Source: Lineus longissimus (taxonomy: Eukaryota; Nemertea; Pilidiophora; Heteronemertea; Lineidae). From it: a stretch of DNA of 64,000 nt. The translations under genes were made by a program, and so were the position numbers. The stretch spans positions 746,001 to 810,000 of the forward strand of contig NC_088322.1 in assembly GCF_910592395.1 (NCBI RefSeq). The letters run 5' to 3'. Below the pieces are notes generated by a model. That model was not told where the DNA came from and searched no databases. It saw only the letters and a list, made by a program, of their open reading frames with translations. Below are positions 32,242 through 43,819 of this stretch, one piece after another (positions within the stretch are counted from its first letter, which is position 1; every line of letters begins with the position of its first letter).

Positions 32242-32552
32242 AGGATATCCTAGCCAAAATGCTATCAAACAAATCTCAAAATCAATGGCATGAGTACCTG
32301 AATTGTGCCCTTTTTGCCATACGCACATCTGTAAATGTAATGTCTACACATTTCACACCATATGAAATAGTATTTGGTGTAAGAGCTCGATTGCCTATCC
32401 AGGTAGCAATGCAACCGCCCAAACTAATGAACACTTCATACACAGACTACATGGCTCGGCTCATTTCACAGTTACACATGATACAAGAAACAGTCACAAA
32501 AAACCTCAAGAAAAATCAGCAAGACATGAAAAAAGGTATGATAAGCAGGTAA
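32229..32552 (+). pseudogene. pol: Pol part 4: integrase C-terminal region
   Basis: It continues the integrase in a different phase (VLKDILAKML, WHEYLNCALFAIRTSVN, TPYEIVFGVRARLP), the usual post-core helices. It ends at a run of six or seven adenines near 32528, where a third one-base shift moves the frame. Confidence 0.83.
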
Positions 32553-33202
32553 AGGGACCCCAGTTTGAGGTCGGTCATCTAGTATGGCTCTATTACCCAG
32601 TTGTCAAGGTAGGTAACTCGAGGAAGCTATCTAGAAAGTGGGTCGGCCCCTATGAGATCATTGAAAAGCTACCTAATGGGGTAAATTTTAGGATCCGTAC
32701 TCTGGACAACAAAAAAGTAAAAAAGCTGGTGCATCAAAATCGTTTGAAACTAGTGCATGATCAGACACGGCCACCTGTTCATGATTTGAACATACCTACA
32801 ACCTTGCCCAATGAATCAGAAAACGTTGGGTTAAACGAGTCCGAGATACCCAGGAACCAACTGGCTAGAGATGTAAATGTAGGATTGCCTGCATATCGCC
32901 AAGGGGAGAAACAAACTCAGGTTGCAAGGGCCAAAGAGATTACAGAAGAACAAGGTAAGCCAAAGGAAACGAGGAATGTACCTGCTGATGATAAGTTATA
33001 TCATGTTGAATGCATCCTGAACCACAAATCCAAAAGGGGCAACAGGTGGTTCTTGATCAAATGGGCGTCGATAGATGGTATGCACTTTCGACCCACATGG
33101 GAGCCCGAATATAATATAGTGAAGAAGGATATCATAGACTCCTACTTTGGTCGGAAGAAGCAGTGTGCACTGGCTAAGAGGAAGAAACTAAAGAGGAAGT
33201 GA
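32522..33202 (+). pseudogene. pol: Pol part 5: integrase tail and chromodomain
   Basis: After the adenine run the frame reads KRYDKQVKGPQFEVGHLVWL and the SRKWVGPYEIIEKL SH3-like tail (GPY/F-type motif), typical of gypsy integrases. A linker leads to a chromodomain at about 32995-33145: YHVECILNHK, then RWFLIKWASIDG, then RPTWEPEYNI and IIDSYF. These give the aromatic and WEP features of the family. A lysine-rich C-terminus follows. Integrase chromodomains bind histone marks and steer insertion. The segment is open to the stop at 33200-33202. Confidence 0.85.
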
Positions 33203-33379
33203 TCTGAACTCACGTGATCGGTGACGTCCATTAATTCATTATACAAGATCTCATTTATTCCTGAACATTCAGTTTAGTGATATCGAAGTGCCTAAACTGT
33301 TTTAGTACTATGTTTGGTGTTTCAATGTGATGGCCTTTCTGCGGTAGGCATTTGTATTTGTACGGACAGCGATAATTGT

Positions 33380-35023
33380 ATGCGAAATATTCGAGCTGTG
33401 ATGACATTGACTATGAGTGTGTTGATATTTCTGATTGGCCTCCTGGCCACGAGTGCTGAGCACAGGATCAAGAAGCCGGAGACTATTGTACGTTTCAATA
33501 GTGGCACGATCTTTTACGCACTAGGATCGACTACCATTTCCTCCACGGTTTGGTCACATACGTTTGGTGTCAGACATGTTTTACCAAATGAATTGCACAG
33601 TGATTTTAGAATTCCACCGGACAATTCAACTTCTACCCTCAACAATTTGATTATGGAGACCGCTACACTATTAAATACTCACAGGAGCTCATCCCTGCAG
33701 TTACTGCAGAGAAAGTTAGATCAACTCATTCTGCTACTTCCCTTGGACAACTCCACTACAGGTACGCTAAGAGTCAAGAAAGGCCTATTCGACTTTATCG
33801 GGGACTTGGGGCATGCTGCTTTTGGTTTGGCAACAGACAAGCAGTTGAACCGTCTGGCAGGACACGTTAACCATGTATTCGCCCAAGAAGCAACCAACAC
33901 GAAACGCATTACCCAGATAGGGAGTGAACTCTCGTCAGTTGTGCAGGTAATCCATAATTCACTGGACCGGACCAGGATCGCCTTGGCTCAGACAAAGACC
34001 GACCTTATTGTTCTTCGTGAAAGTTTGCAGAAGTCGCTTTGGCGGGAGTCCAAAACAGAACTAGCAGTCAGCCGTTTACTGATGCTATTTAGGAATAAGA
34101 TACTAGTGGATGAAACTCTGGATGAGCTACTTGCACAAGCAGACAGCTGGATTGATGGGGCGCGGCATCTGATAGCCCACCGGTTACCTTCTGTTTTCAT
34201 AGACCCAGCTAGACTACAAGATACCCTTGACGAAGTGGCCGCAGTTCTCAGGCAGCAAGACTCAGATTTTACGTTGGTTCACCCGTCCGCTGACACCTAC
34301 TATCACTTACGATCGACCACATACATGAATACTGACTCCCATCTATTCATTAACATTCAAATACTCCTATCCTCGGGATCGTCCATATTTCACTTATATG
34401 CAGTGGAGTCATACCCGCAAACCTTAAATGACTCAGTATCTCACTCCACTCAAATCTCCTTCGCTCACCGTTACTTCGCCATAAATGAAAAAGGCTCCCA
34501 CTATCTTGAAATGTCCCAAGCACAATTTGAAATGTGCGACAAGAGAAAGCCTATCATGTCATGTGACATGAACTTTGGAATTAAATCTATAGCCTCTCCT
34601 TCATGCTTATCAGCATTGTTTCAAGCGGATCATGAAAATATATTGAAATTATGTAAAGTTATATACAAACCACATGTGTCAAGTGAATTCCTGATACCAC
34701 TCTCAGAAAGAACATATTTTGCCTCTAACGTCAGATCAGATTGGCATTTTAAGTGTAGTGACTCCCCGCCAAAAGTCTTAAAACCATGCCGGTATTGCAT
34801 AATAAATGTACCTAGTTGTGACTGCACCCTCCAGTCCAGCAGTTTCCTCATTTTGGGTCAACCAAAACAATGTGATCCCAACAAGGACAAGGTTTCTTAC
34901 TCCCATACCGTAAATGTAGCAATAGGATCTCTAGACCCAAAACTATTAAACAGGTTATCGTCTATTGATGTGTATTCGTCACCCCCAAATGTAGTAATAC
35001 CAGAACTGCCGGAATTACAGTGA
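33380..35023 (+). pseudogene. env: Envelope-like fusion protein (baculovirus F / errantivirus type), stopped early
   Basis: An ATG at 33314 precedes, but the one at 33380 places a hydrophobic signal sequence (VLIFLIGLLA) near the N-terminus. A basic cleavage motif RVKK (33770-33781) is followed by GLFDFIGDLGHAAFG, which resembles the furin site and fusion peptide of the baculovirus F / gypsy Env family. A long helical region with heptads comes next, then a cysteine-rich ectodomain part (CRYCIINVPSCDC). A TGA at 35021-35023 ends the frame before any membrane anchor. The anchor is encoded downstream in another phase, so this copy would give a soluble, truncated protein. Its presence suggests the family could once have formed enveloped particles. 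Confidence 0.8.
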
Positions 35024-35100
35024 GACAAAAACGACACCCTAACCGAAATCCCAGATATTGATTTCAAACAGCTGACCAAAACATCAAAACAGGCAACAAG

Positions 35101-35877
35101 TTATTTCTTTCGGAATCAGAGAGAAACATAAATGATATATATAACAAGATAGCTCTTAACACTGAAAACCCTTCAGTTCTTTGGCTAGTTATTCATAGTG
35201 TGGTGCTCGGTTTTCTCCTTGTCGTAATTGGTGTTTTTTACCTGAGGCTGAAACGTCTTACAGCAATGCTTTTACTCATTCAGCGACCATTACCTGTTAA
35301 ATCTTTTAACCTCATAAATTCCACCGACCAGTTTTCTATTTTGTGGAAAGAACAAGAATTGGTGATGAACACACTCATCGACATGTCAACAATTGTCAAA
35401 TATTTCATGGTTGTATCGATTATGTATTTGGTGGCCAGAGCCTTACTGCGGGATTTCCTTCAGGTGATCAGCCTTTTGAGAAGGGTATTTAGTCCGACAT
35501 TGGATGATACCCTGAAGGCAGATTTCGTGGCGTCATTTAATTATGCGAATGAAGTTTTAGCCATCAAACTTGGGCAAATCCCTTATCATGCTTTACCGGA
35601 GCTAAGACCATATCTCAAACTTGCAGATTTCAACTGCTACTTTAGTTTTGGGTTTGCCTTTATCTCGGTATCTTACCCACCAGAGATACCCAGAAATGTA
35701 CAGCTCCGCCGTAAGGTAGTAATCCCAACCTTTGGAAAACGAGCTTTAAGGGATCATCTGCGCCTTAATGCGCCACCTGTGTTGTATATTGCACAACTGT
35801 TGCATACCATGGTTAGCACGGACACTTCGCAGCCCACAAACGAGAAATCGATCTACCCAAGTTTGGTTGGCTATTAG
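35101..35877 (+). pseudogene. env: Env-like C-terminal part: membrane anchor and long tail
   Basis: A frame shifted relative to the ectodomain reads SERNINDIYNK. A strong transmembrane segment follows (35176-35244, WLVIHSVVLGFLLVVIGVF) with a basic flank. About 210 further residues include a second hydrophobic segment (35395-35450, FMVVSIMYLVARALL) and a domain I do not recognise (FNCYFSFGFAFISVSYPPEIP). Errantiviral Env proteins normally have short cytoplasmic tails, so this long tail is unusual. An internal ATG at 35200 begins inside the first membrane segment. Confidence 0.65.
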
Positions 35878-36550
35878 ATAATGTAAATCATAGCATGTTT
35901 GTCAGTTACCAATAACTATGGAAACCATTTCTAAACAGAGCCTGAATGGTCCATCCTGTAGTTACCCATCAGGGGATCCCATGCAAAAAGAAAATTTTCA
36001 TTTTTGATGCGCGCACACAAAATTAATACTATTTCTGGAACTTCTTTTCTGATTGGTACATTGGTTTCTGATAGCTTAAATGTATTGAGGTACAGTATTC
36101 ACATACCCTCGATATCTGATTAGCATGAATCATTTTCAATTGCATCAAGACATGAACTCTGTGTGGTTCCGCACAGCCCCAAATACTATATGTTTTTAAG
36201 TGGACGTACCTTGGATCTGCATAACCAGGCACATATTATGTTATGTTGAAAGAAATTGCCTGAATCAGTTGGGTTAAACTACATCAGATCATGGTTTTCC
36301 TGATACAGTGGATTCATAATACATACTATATAGCATATATGATGTTTATTACGTATTATAGATTTGTAGTTACATGTTTTGAAATGTGTGTATGTCATAA
36401 TAGTAAGGAAGGTATTTATTTATGGGATAGTTGGTTATGTATGCTACCCCTTCCTTCGGACGATAGATGAAATGGACTACGGCAAAGAAATTTTGGCATT
36501 TATGCTCTTTATAGTATGGATAGTTACACTGTGTCTGAGGGCAGACACAA
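35878..36550 (+). other. 3' untranslated part of the gypsy element
   Basis: A/T-rich sequence between the env-like gene and the polypurine tract. No coding region is supported in it. Confidence 0.6.
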
Positions 36551-36565
36551 GATGGGGAGGGGGGT
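36551..36565 (+). promoter_or_regulatory. Polypurine tract
   Basis: GATGGGGAGGGGGGT ends two bases before the right LTR. This is the expected position and composition of the plus-strand primer. Confidence 0.85.
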
Positions 36566-36567
36566 AT

Positions 36568-36833
36568 TGTTAAATGAATGATTGATAAACCTATTGTTAA
36601 ATGAATGATTGATAACCTATTGCACCTGCCACCCCTGGCCCCTGAATGGTAGAAAATACCTCGCCAGGTATCCAAAGCCTTGGACTGGCCAGGAAAAGGG
36701 GTTGGAGTGGATAGGGAGTTGGAATGTAGATGTTGAAGAAGATGGATGCAAAATAAAGGAATGTTATCAAAGATACGAAGTTGTTAAAAATGAGTGAAAC
36801 GGATCCCACGTAGTGATGGTGCCTCGGCGTACA
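36568..36833 (+). repeat. Right LTR of the gypsy element
   Basis: Same length as the left LTR, five substitutions, with AATAAA at 36752-36757. It is followed by the target duplication ATCC. Confidence 0.93.
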
Positions 36834-36837
36834 ATCC

Positions 36838-38048
36838 TTTATCAATCTTTGAATTTCATCATGGGATATGCCTTAGAGAAGGGAAATGGGAACATCCATA
36901 TTGGCTAGGAAGGGTCAGCCAGCATACACATACTTGAATCTGAGGAATATAACTTGAATAAATATAATTTGGAGATGGTTCCAAATTTCGATAGGAAAAA
37001 CTGTTGTTTCCAATGGCAAATAGTTTGCCTGGTCTTATGATGCCCTTTTGTAAGAGATTCGGGCATGCTATTCTCACTAACTGACATTTTGAACCGGCTA
37101 TTGATAATAAGACTGGGATGCTGCTTGGATTATGATGATTTATCACGCAGGCTCACCATATTTGATGAAGCTGGCTAGTATGACTCCTTATGCTTTTATG
37201 TACATGCATGTGTGTGAAAAATTGCTAGTGATGCAATGTTTACACTGCAGCGCCATCAAGCTAGAATCCAAATCACAATCGACATCCCTTTCCCCAGGGT
37301 GTAGGACAAAGAGATACAAGCGCGTCATTGGCGCACAACACGTACGTTGCGCGTCGCTGACGCGAAGCAGGACAGATGTCATTTGTGACGTGGACTGTGT
37401 TGGTCAATCAGAATCAAAAGTTGAAAATTCACCTTCACAGTTGGTAGGCGGTCTACAAATAGTTCTATCAATCTCATCACAGGGATATTTCCAAATGGTT
37501 GTTTTCATATATTGACTTCCTATGTTACAAGTATGCATCACCTTCTAATTTCAATCAAAATATCGTAATGGAAGTAATGCTAAATAAATTAATCTCAGTC
37601 TAGACTCCTAATCTGCAGACGGACACGCGCGAAGCATATCTCACCGGAAGGAGAAACATTAGTGTACATTTGTGTACAATTTACATGCAAAATACATGTA
37701 TTGATAACCTCGACATAGCCTTCATGACATTTTTTTATGTTAAGCAAATTTGAGGTATTTCATGTTAAAGGAAACCTACATATATAGCGAAACGCTTATA
37801 AAAAATACGGAGTTTTAAAACATTAGCCGGGGTTAAGTTTCAGCAGTTTCGAGTTCCCCTCAGGAAGTTGATTATGTAGCCAATGAGCTGCATAAGAAGC
37901 AAACACCAATTTTGTTATTTTCACCTCGTTAAAGACGGCATCTCTTCAATGTATTGATGAAAATAGGTAGAGTATTCCATCATATAAAGAACAACTCTGG
38001 TCTGCAATAATCAGTCGTCATGAAACAACATCAACGTGTACAAGTCAA
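36838..38048. other. No gene recognised
   Basis: A 127-residue plus-strand frame at 37132-37515 and its minus-strand overlap have no motif. I see no splice-site-supported exon. Confidence 0.35.
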
Positions 38049-38682
38049 AGCCAGTTACACACGAGGGACTTCTCACCAACTTAGTTTGTTTTAAAATTAA
38101 GAACAGGTGCACAGGTGACTGGAAGTTGAGAGTCGTTCACCCACTCACACGAAAGACATAATCCCAGCAACATTTAGGTCCTGCACTATATTCAGGCCAA
38201 AACCTTGATCAAGGCTGAGTGCAAATACCTATTATTTCTGGCGGGGAAATCTTAGATCTAGAAACATGGCTGCCAATGATTTTGTTGTGTACAATGAGAG
38301 AAAAAGAAGATTTTATCTATTATTATTGTAAAAAGCATCAGTGAAAAGAGGAAAAGGAGAAATCGATGAGATAATAGGAGGTTTTGGGCAAAATCTTGGA
38401 TTATGAGAAGGTACAGCCTTGGCGCCTATAAAGATAAAGAGTCAAAATATGGCCCAACTATGTTGTTGACTGAATCACACGGGGAAATTTCTCCCCCACA
38501 CTCCTTAAATAAACAAAACAATCCTTATATAAACAAAAGATGTCGTCGAGAAATAGAACAAGTCGGTAGTGCAACCAGCAACTCCAACCAATCGGGCAAA
38601 GTATCAGTTACCTGGTCTGGATTCCTGTTATGAATTAAAATTCCAACTAAGTTGGTGAGAAGTCCCTCGTGTGTAACGGGCT
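38049..38682. mobile_element. Non-autonomous element with 33-bp perfect inverted ends
   Basis: The left arm 38054-38086 starts GTTACACACGAGGGACTTC. The right arm 38645-38677 is its exact complement. AGCC/GGCT one base outside extends the symmetry to 38049 and 38682. The interior of about 560 bp encodes nothing recognisable. No clean target duplication was found, so the superfamily is unassigned. Confidence 0.75.
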
Positions 38683-39086
38683 AACGACAACGTAGTACAT
38701 GTAATTACTAATGGTAGCAGGAATAGTAGAACCGCTGCTGACGCTCATAATGGTCAAGTGCATAATATGGTTAAGTTCTATGTCGATTGGCTAACTGGCA
38801 GATAAGCTCGATCATCATCATTATCCGATTACCTCCCTAATCAGTGAGATGCCGCTATCGGAGTTGGTGAGTTATGGGTTTTGCGTACGAGGTCAAGATT
38901 ATCTTTCTTAATTCGGTCTAGCTGAGCAGCTCTTGACACGCGCGATGGATAGCGCCCGCTTCAGTACGCAATCATCAAAGAGATAGTATTGCGAGGATAG
39001 CTGGCAAATGCAGGGCCTTGCCACATTGTATGACTTGAGCCCAGTACTTACTAGACTGATCTATGAGACTGAATCTTAGTCAGGTA
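38683..39086. other. No gene recognised
   Basis: Spacer between two inverted-repeat elements; no signal seen. Confidence 0.35.
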
Positions 39087-39834
39087 AGGCATGTGTACAC
39101 TAGTAAAATATTAGCAACATTTTTACAACATTTCCAGTTGCAACAAATGTTGCAAAAATGTTGCGTTAGTGTGTACAGAGCAAAACGCGTCTTACAACAT
39201 GTTGGAAAATTGTTGTAAAATTGTTGCAAATTAAATGCAATGCAATTCTTTGTTGCATGTTGTAAAAATGTTGCAAACTCTTCATCCAATCAGAAATAGG
39301 ATTTGCGTCATGTGATATACCTGAGGTCATGTGACTTGTACAAGGAGCTGGTATAGCAACTCTCAAGTGAGTGTCTTGCTTCGTAGGGTGGTGAAACCTT
39401 TTCAAGAAGTTTCATCCATTCGCAGGAAGTTTTTGTATGACGGCTTGTCAGTCAGCCGCAACTCCTTTAACAGGCAGTGATATGCCCCATGATCCACCCT
39501 CATTTAAATCCAGGGCCTGGTCCATATTCTGTTTGGTTTATTTCGCCGCCTCTTCCGCCTCTCAACAATGACATCTAAAATTGCTGCAGAAGCACTCAAA
39601 ACACATCTTCTCTCCTAGGAATCATCCATTTTTCCTCCAAAATACCCATTTCCCTTTGTTCCCACTAAAAAGTTAGCAACAATTTACCAACATGTTGTAA
39701 AAATGTTGCTAATTTGTTGCAATTTTGTTGCAAGTGTACACAGGGCCTTGAAGGGCTTGTTGCAAAATTGTTGTAAAAATGTTGGTAAAATGTTGGTAAA
39801 ATGTTGCTAATATTTTACTAGTGTACACCCTGCT
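39087..39834. mobile_element. Harbinger-like non-autonomous element related to 26227
   Basis: The ends share GTGTACACTAGTAAAATA followed by TTAGCAACATTTT in inverted orientation. Both flanks are rich in TGTTGCAAA / TTGTTGTAAA motifs. The interior has CATCCATTCGCAGGAAG and GGCAGTGATATGCCCCATG, matching the element at 26227. The flanking trinucleotides GTA and TTA may be a diverged 3-bp duplication. Confidence 0.6.
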
Positions 39835-40629
39835 TTAAGTAGAGGAAGCGACCTGATCGTTGTGTCATGAAGTGTGGGAAGGAATGCGACGCGATTCATC
39901 TGTGATAGTCGCAGTACATTTGATTTCGTCGCCTGATAACAATAACCATGGCGAACTGCTGGACTAATAAACGTGAAGACTGTCTCATTGAGCTTTGCCG
40001 TGAAAATCCCTGGTAGAGTTGACTGATGTAATCGTGTAGTGTAGAAACTATGGACTATGTATTTCAATCACAAACACTGCCCGAACACCGAGGCTGTCGG
40101 GTCGCAACGTGCAGAATCGTATAATAAGGCCAGGGCCTTCCTTGCGACCCTGCAGCCGGCTGTGCTAACCTTCAAATGGTTGGCTCAAAATAAATGCACA
40201 AACTTTTGCCTTTTAATCATCCCGTGATCGGTTGGTGAAGAGGCGAACATTATAAAAGCTTATTCATTAAATTCACATAAAAGCAACAATGCATATATGT
40301 TGGTGTCCAACTCTAAACCTATCTATGTATTGTCTATGCTGCCATCTGGCCAGAGATGTTTAAACCAAATTCTTATGCGCTGATCTCTGAGCATGCTCAG
40401 ACAGTTGCAATTCGGCACCCATCTTTAAACACCCAGTTTTCATATTTCTCTCACAAAATCAAAATTATATATCTATTTACCCTACTTTCAAAACTATGAA
40501 TTACCAACAATATGTAAGTTACTTATCCCTTTTCAACTACACTAAGGTCAAATAGTCAAAAGTCATCAAAAAGAGGGTTATTTTGCTCACCTTCATTGTC
40601 ACTCCCCGCCCAGGTTTATATAGTATGCA
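39835..40629. other. No gene recognised
   Basis: No coding, RNA or repeat boundary supported. Confidence 0.35.
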
Positions 40630-43028
40630 CCCCCTGCGAAATTCGACTGGAAATTGTCGGCAAAAGCCGGCAATTTCCACCTAATTCCAAACTATTTTTC
40701 CTTGCCAGGAGGCTGGAATTAGCTGGAAATTCCAGAAAATGTCAGGGCTGGAGTTTGGCGGTATTTTGGTAAATGGCAGTGCCAGAAAATGCCAGCTCTG
40801 GAAAAAGCTGGCATAACCTGGCATTAGCTGGAACCTAATTTCCAGAGCTGGAATTAGGTGGAAAAATCTGGACCCAGACCTTCCAGCTGATTTACCTATG
40901 TCAGGGCTGTCATTTATTGGAAATAGCTGGCATTAGTTGACATTAGCTGGAAATTACAAATTCAGCATGCAACGAGGAATGTCAGGGCTGTCATTTATTG
41001 GAAATAGCTGGCATTAGTTGACATTAGCTGGAAATTTAATATTGAGTATGTGACCTGCTCTACCTTTGAATCGATCAGAGCGCTGCACACTAATTAACAG
41101 GCGTTTTTTGTCACTCAACAGTGACTATGATTAGAATCGTTGTGATATGCAACAAGAAGATCTCTTGTCGTGGAGTAAAACCGATAATCGCTTGGTTTTG
41201 ACTTTGCTGATTGCAATCTTGTCACACGCACCTGCGATTATCACCACAGACAGGCAATTTTTCACATGCAAACATGATTGCATGTTGATTTTGCTTGATC
41301 CCTGGCCGTGCGATTTCCAATTCTAATTCAATTTTGATGGCATCTGCAATTATAACTGCAAACAAGCAATTTCTGTCACACAGAAATATGATTAAAGGTT
41401 GCAGGTTGATTTTGCTTCCAATAGTGGTTGCTAGGATGACCAGTTCTTGTTGCGGGCACCTGAAATTATCTCTGCAAACAAGTGATTTATGTCACTTGCA
41501 AACATGATTGCTGTGGCATTATCAAGTTTTGAGCATATGCCACTGACCTAATCCCTTAGTTTTCTGACACAATCTTGTCACACTGTTATAATGTAAATAT
41601 CATTCTTGGTGTGTGTTGAATGGACTTACACGAGCATAAGAGGCCCATCATATAAAATGTAAGATTATTGCTTCACTCTGACTCAGAGGCTCCTTGCAGA
41701 CACCTCTGCCAGGCGGGCACTTCCCCATTGCAGATGGTTTAAGTTGCCACATGACCTGGGTTGGAGTGCTCGTCAATGCCGACTGGCGTCATCAGGGCTC
41801 AATGCCCGTCCTGGAGGCAGCACGTCATTTACATCTTAGCTAATTGTGATCAGTTGATACGATGACGTCTTTGACAATCACCGACAGGAAAATTTTGCCT
41901 CTCGTTTAATAATATAGATAGTGCAAAGTATTCACATTGTAATATTAGGCTCGTAAGTTTGAGGATCATGGATTGACCAGATTGGTGTGAATTGCCCCAG
42001 GGCCCATGGAACATATGTGTACCAATTTTAAGTCCAGACTTTACGAAACGTGCCGCGCTAACAATACGGCCGCCACCGACGATGGACGCCACATCATCGC
42101 ATAGGCTCACAAGGTGAGCCAAATAAAAAAGAGGTGCCGTTTTAACTGGATACCGTGACATCAACATGATGTTTACCACACATAGCACACTCTGTCACTT
42201 TGATGTCTGGAGGGCAGGGTTAAAGTCGAGGACTGACGTCCAAAATGGATGTCCAAATAACATCACTGCACGGCCTTGAAAAGAACGATGGAGCAAGCCG
42301 ACTGTTGATTGACTCCATCACTTACATGAGTCATGAGCTGTGGACATCTCCCATGCAAAATCTTACAGTTATGATACCGTCCGGGTCCACGATCATGCAT
42401 ACAATAATACAGGCTTACAGCACATGCACTGATTCAGGCTTCTTCATATGCTAAAAAAACAACCCCAAGGCCTGTCCAGATTACCCTTTTGGCATTCATT
42501 TGAATCCTTATGTGTTCCAATTCAATTTGTGTAAACTTTGGATATCTTGATATCGAATTCGGGGTAAAAATCAAGAAATAAGAAGAGCTCCCGCATGATT
42601 TCTTGAAAATTCAAACCTACTAGTTCCTGTCTGAGGTGTAATGCATCATGGGATAGGTCAGGTGATAAGACCACATGATAGAATTGCATAACATAATAGC
42701 AATTTGCATAATGCCAGCAAATGCCAGCTTTTTCCAACAATTGTCAGAAACATCGAATTTGAAATTTCCAGCTAGTTCCAGCTCTTACAATCTCATAGTA
42801 AAGTGACAGAGATTTCCAGCGCTGGAACTTTTACGAAAAGTAAAGTTCCAGAAAATGCCAAGAATTTCCACCCCATGGATAAAGTTCCAGTTTTTGTCAG
42901 CTTTTGCCAGCTATAACTTTTCGATGAAACTCTCTAAATTCAAAGTGTCAGCTTATTCCAGCCAAGAGCTGGAAATTCCAGCTATTTCCAACAAAATCAA
43001 CCTAAGGTAAAATTCATTTCGCAGGGGG
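40630..43028. mobile_element. ~2.4-kb inverted-repeat element with CTGGAAAT-rich ends
   Basis: CCCCCTGCGAAAT (40630-40642) faces its complement ATTTCGCAGGGGG (43016-43028). Inside each end 300-400 bp are crowded with GCTGGAAATT and AATTTCCAGC motifs on both strands. A block of about 56 bp (TGTCAGGGCTGTCATTTATT and following) is duplicated at 40900 and 40980. The central 1.6 kb has no transposase and includes an old reverse fragment of the GCTCACC family. Clustered subterminal motifs of this sort are typical transposase binding sites (for example in hAT elements). No target duplication was identified. Confidence 0.6.
41945..42124 (-). repeat. Diverged reverse fragment of the GCTCACC family
   Basis: GGCTCACAAGGTGAGCC at its right edge, then 'GACGGACG'-like and 'AACGTGCC' blocks and 'CCCATGG..ACATATGTGTACC' in the order expected for a minus-strand left end. 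It is much more diverged than the other copies. Confidence 0.4.
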
Positions 43029-43819
43029 ACTCCATGTACACGTTGTACTACGGTGTGTGCATTGTGTAGTATATTGTGCATTGCGTTCATTTGCACCCTG
43101 CTTTTTCCATCAAATAATTATTATTCACAATGTGATCTTATTTCTGTTCCTGAAAAGTTGCTTTCAGTGTATTTTCTCCTTGAAATCGATCACTTCAGGT
43201 ACTATTACTGTGCATACCTAGCTAAATTAGTGTCTAGTTTCGTCTCTGATGATATTTATTTCGGAAAAATCGCTGTTTTTTTCTAAAAAGGTGTTTTTGT
43301 GGTCATTTTGGCTGTTTATTTCGAGGGTACGGTAGGAGGTCATCGTTCACTCGATAAATCTTTTTAAAATGAAATAAAAGCGTTTTAAGATACATGATAT
43401 GAATTGATATTAATATTCGTTAAGTGGGATTGTCGGTGGACGTTCATTGTTAAACAGTTGTGCTGGAATTACGAAAATATATCGATATCGTTGAGAGTTC
43501 ATTCATTAGGGGCCTGCTCTCAATTTTTCTTACAACGCCTCCAGCACTGGGCAATTGCCACCATCTTGAAAAGCAGTGCCGCGGATGGCTATCGCATCGC
43601 CACTACGAATGAGAACACGATGGCTGCCCTGCGCTGCATTGATAGTTCGTAATAAATTCACATAAAAACACACCAGAAGATCTCCGATTTTATTTACAAA
43701 GATCATATTTTGTTATTTATTGATAAAACAAGCCATTTTACCACAGCAGGTGACACATATAAGGCCTAAATAAGACTTTAGAATTTGAAGTGGTGGTGAC
43801 GATGCCGATATCCAAGATG
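43029..43819. other. No gene recognised
   Basis: A/T-rich spacer; open frames of 77-82 residues have no motif. Confidence 0.35.

Larger units (their letters stand above)
27278..36833 (+). mobile_element. Ty3/gypsy LTR retrotransposon with chromodomain and env-like gene
   Basis: A full-length copy. Its 266-bp LTRs (27278-27543 and 36568-36833) begin TG and end CA and differ at five positions by my reading. A 4-bp target duplication, ATCC, flanks it (27274-27277 and 36834-36837). A purine tract precedes the right LTR. The order is gag, protease, reverse transcriptase, RNase H, integrase, chromodomain, env-like, which is gypsy order. The coding part has one nonsense codon and several frameshifts in pol, and a stop plus a frameshift in env, so this copy should not be active by itself. 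Confidence 0.93.

Noticed and set aside
37132-37515. 127-residue open frame right of the gypsy element
   Set aside because: No domain, signal or splice context was recognised, and a comparable antisense frame exists. Length alone is not enough in this A/T-balanced sequence.
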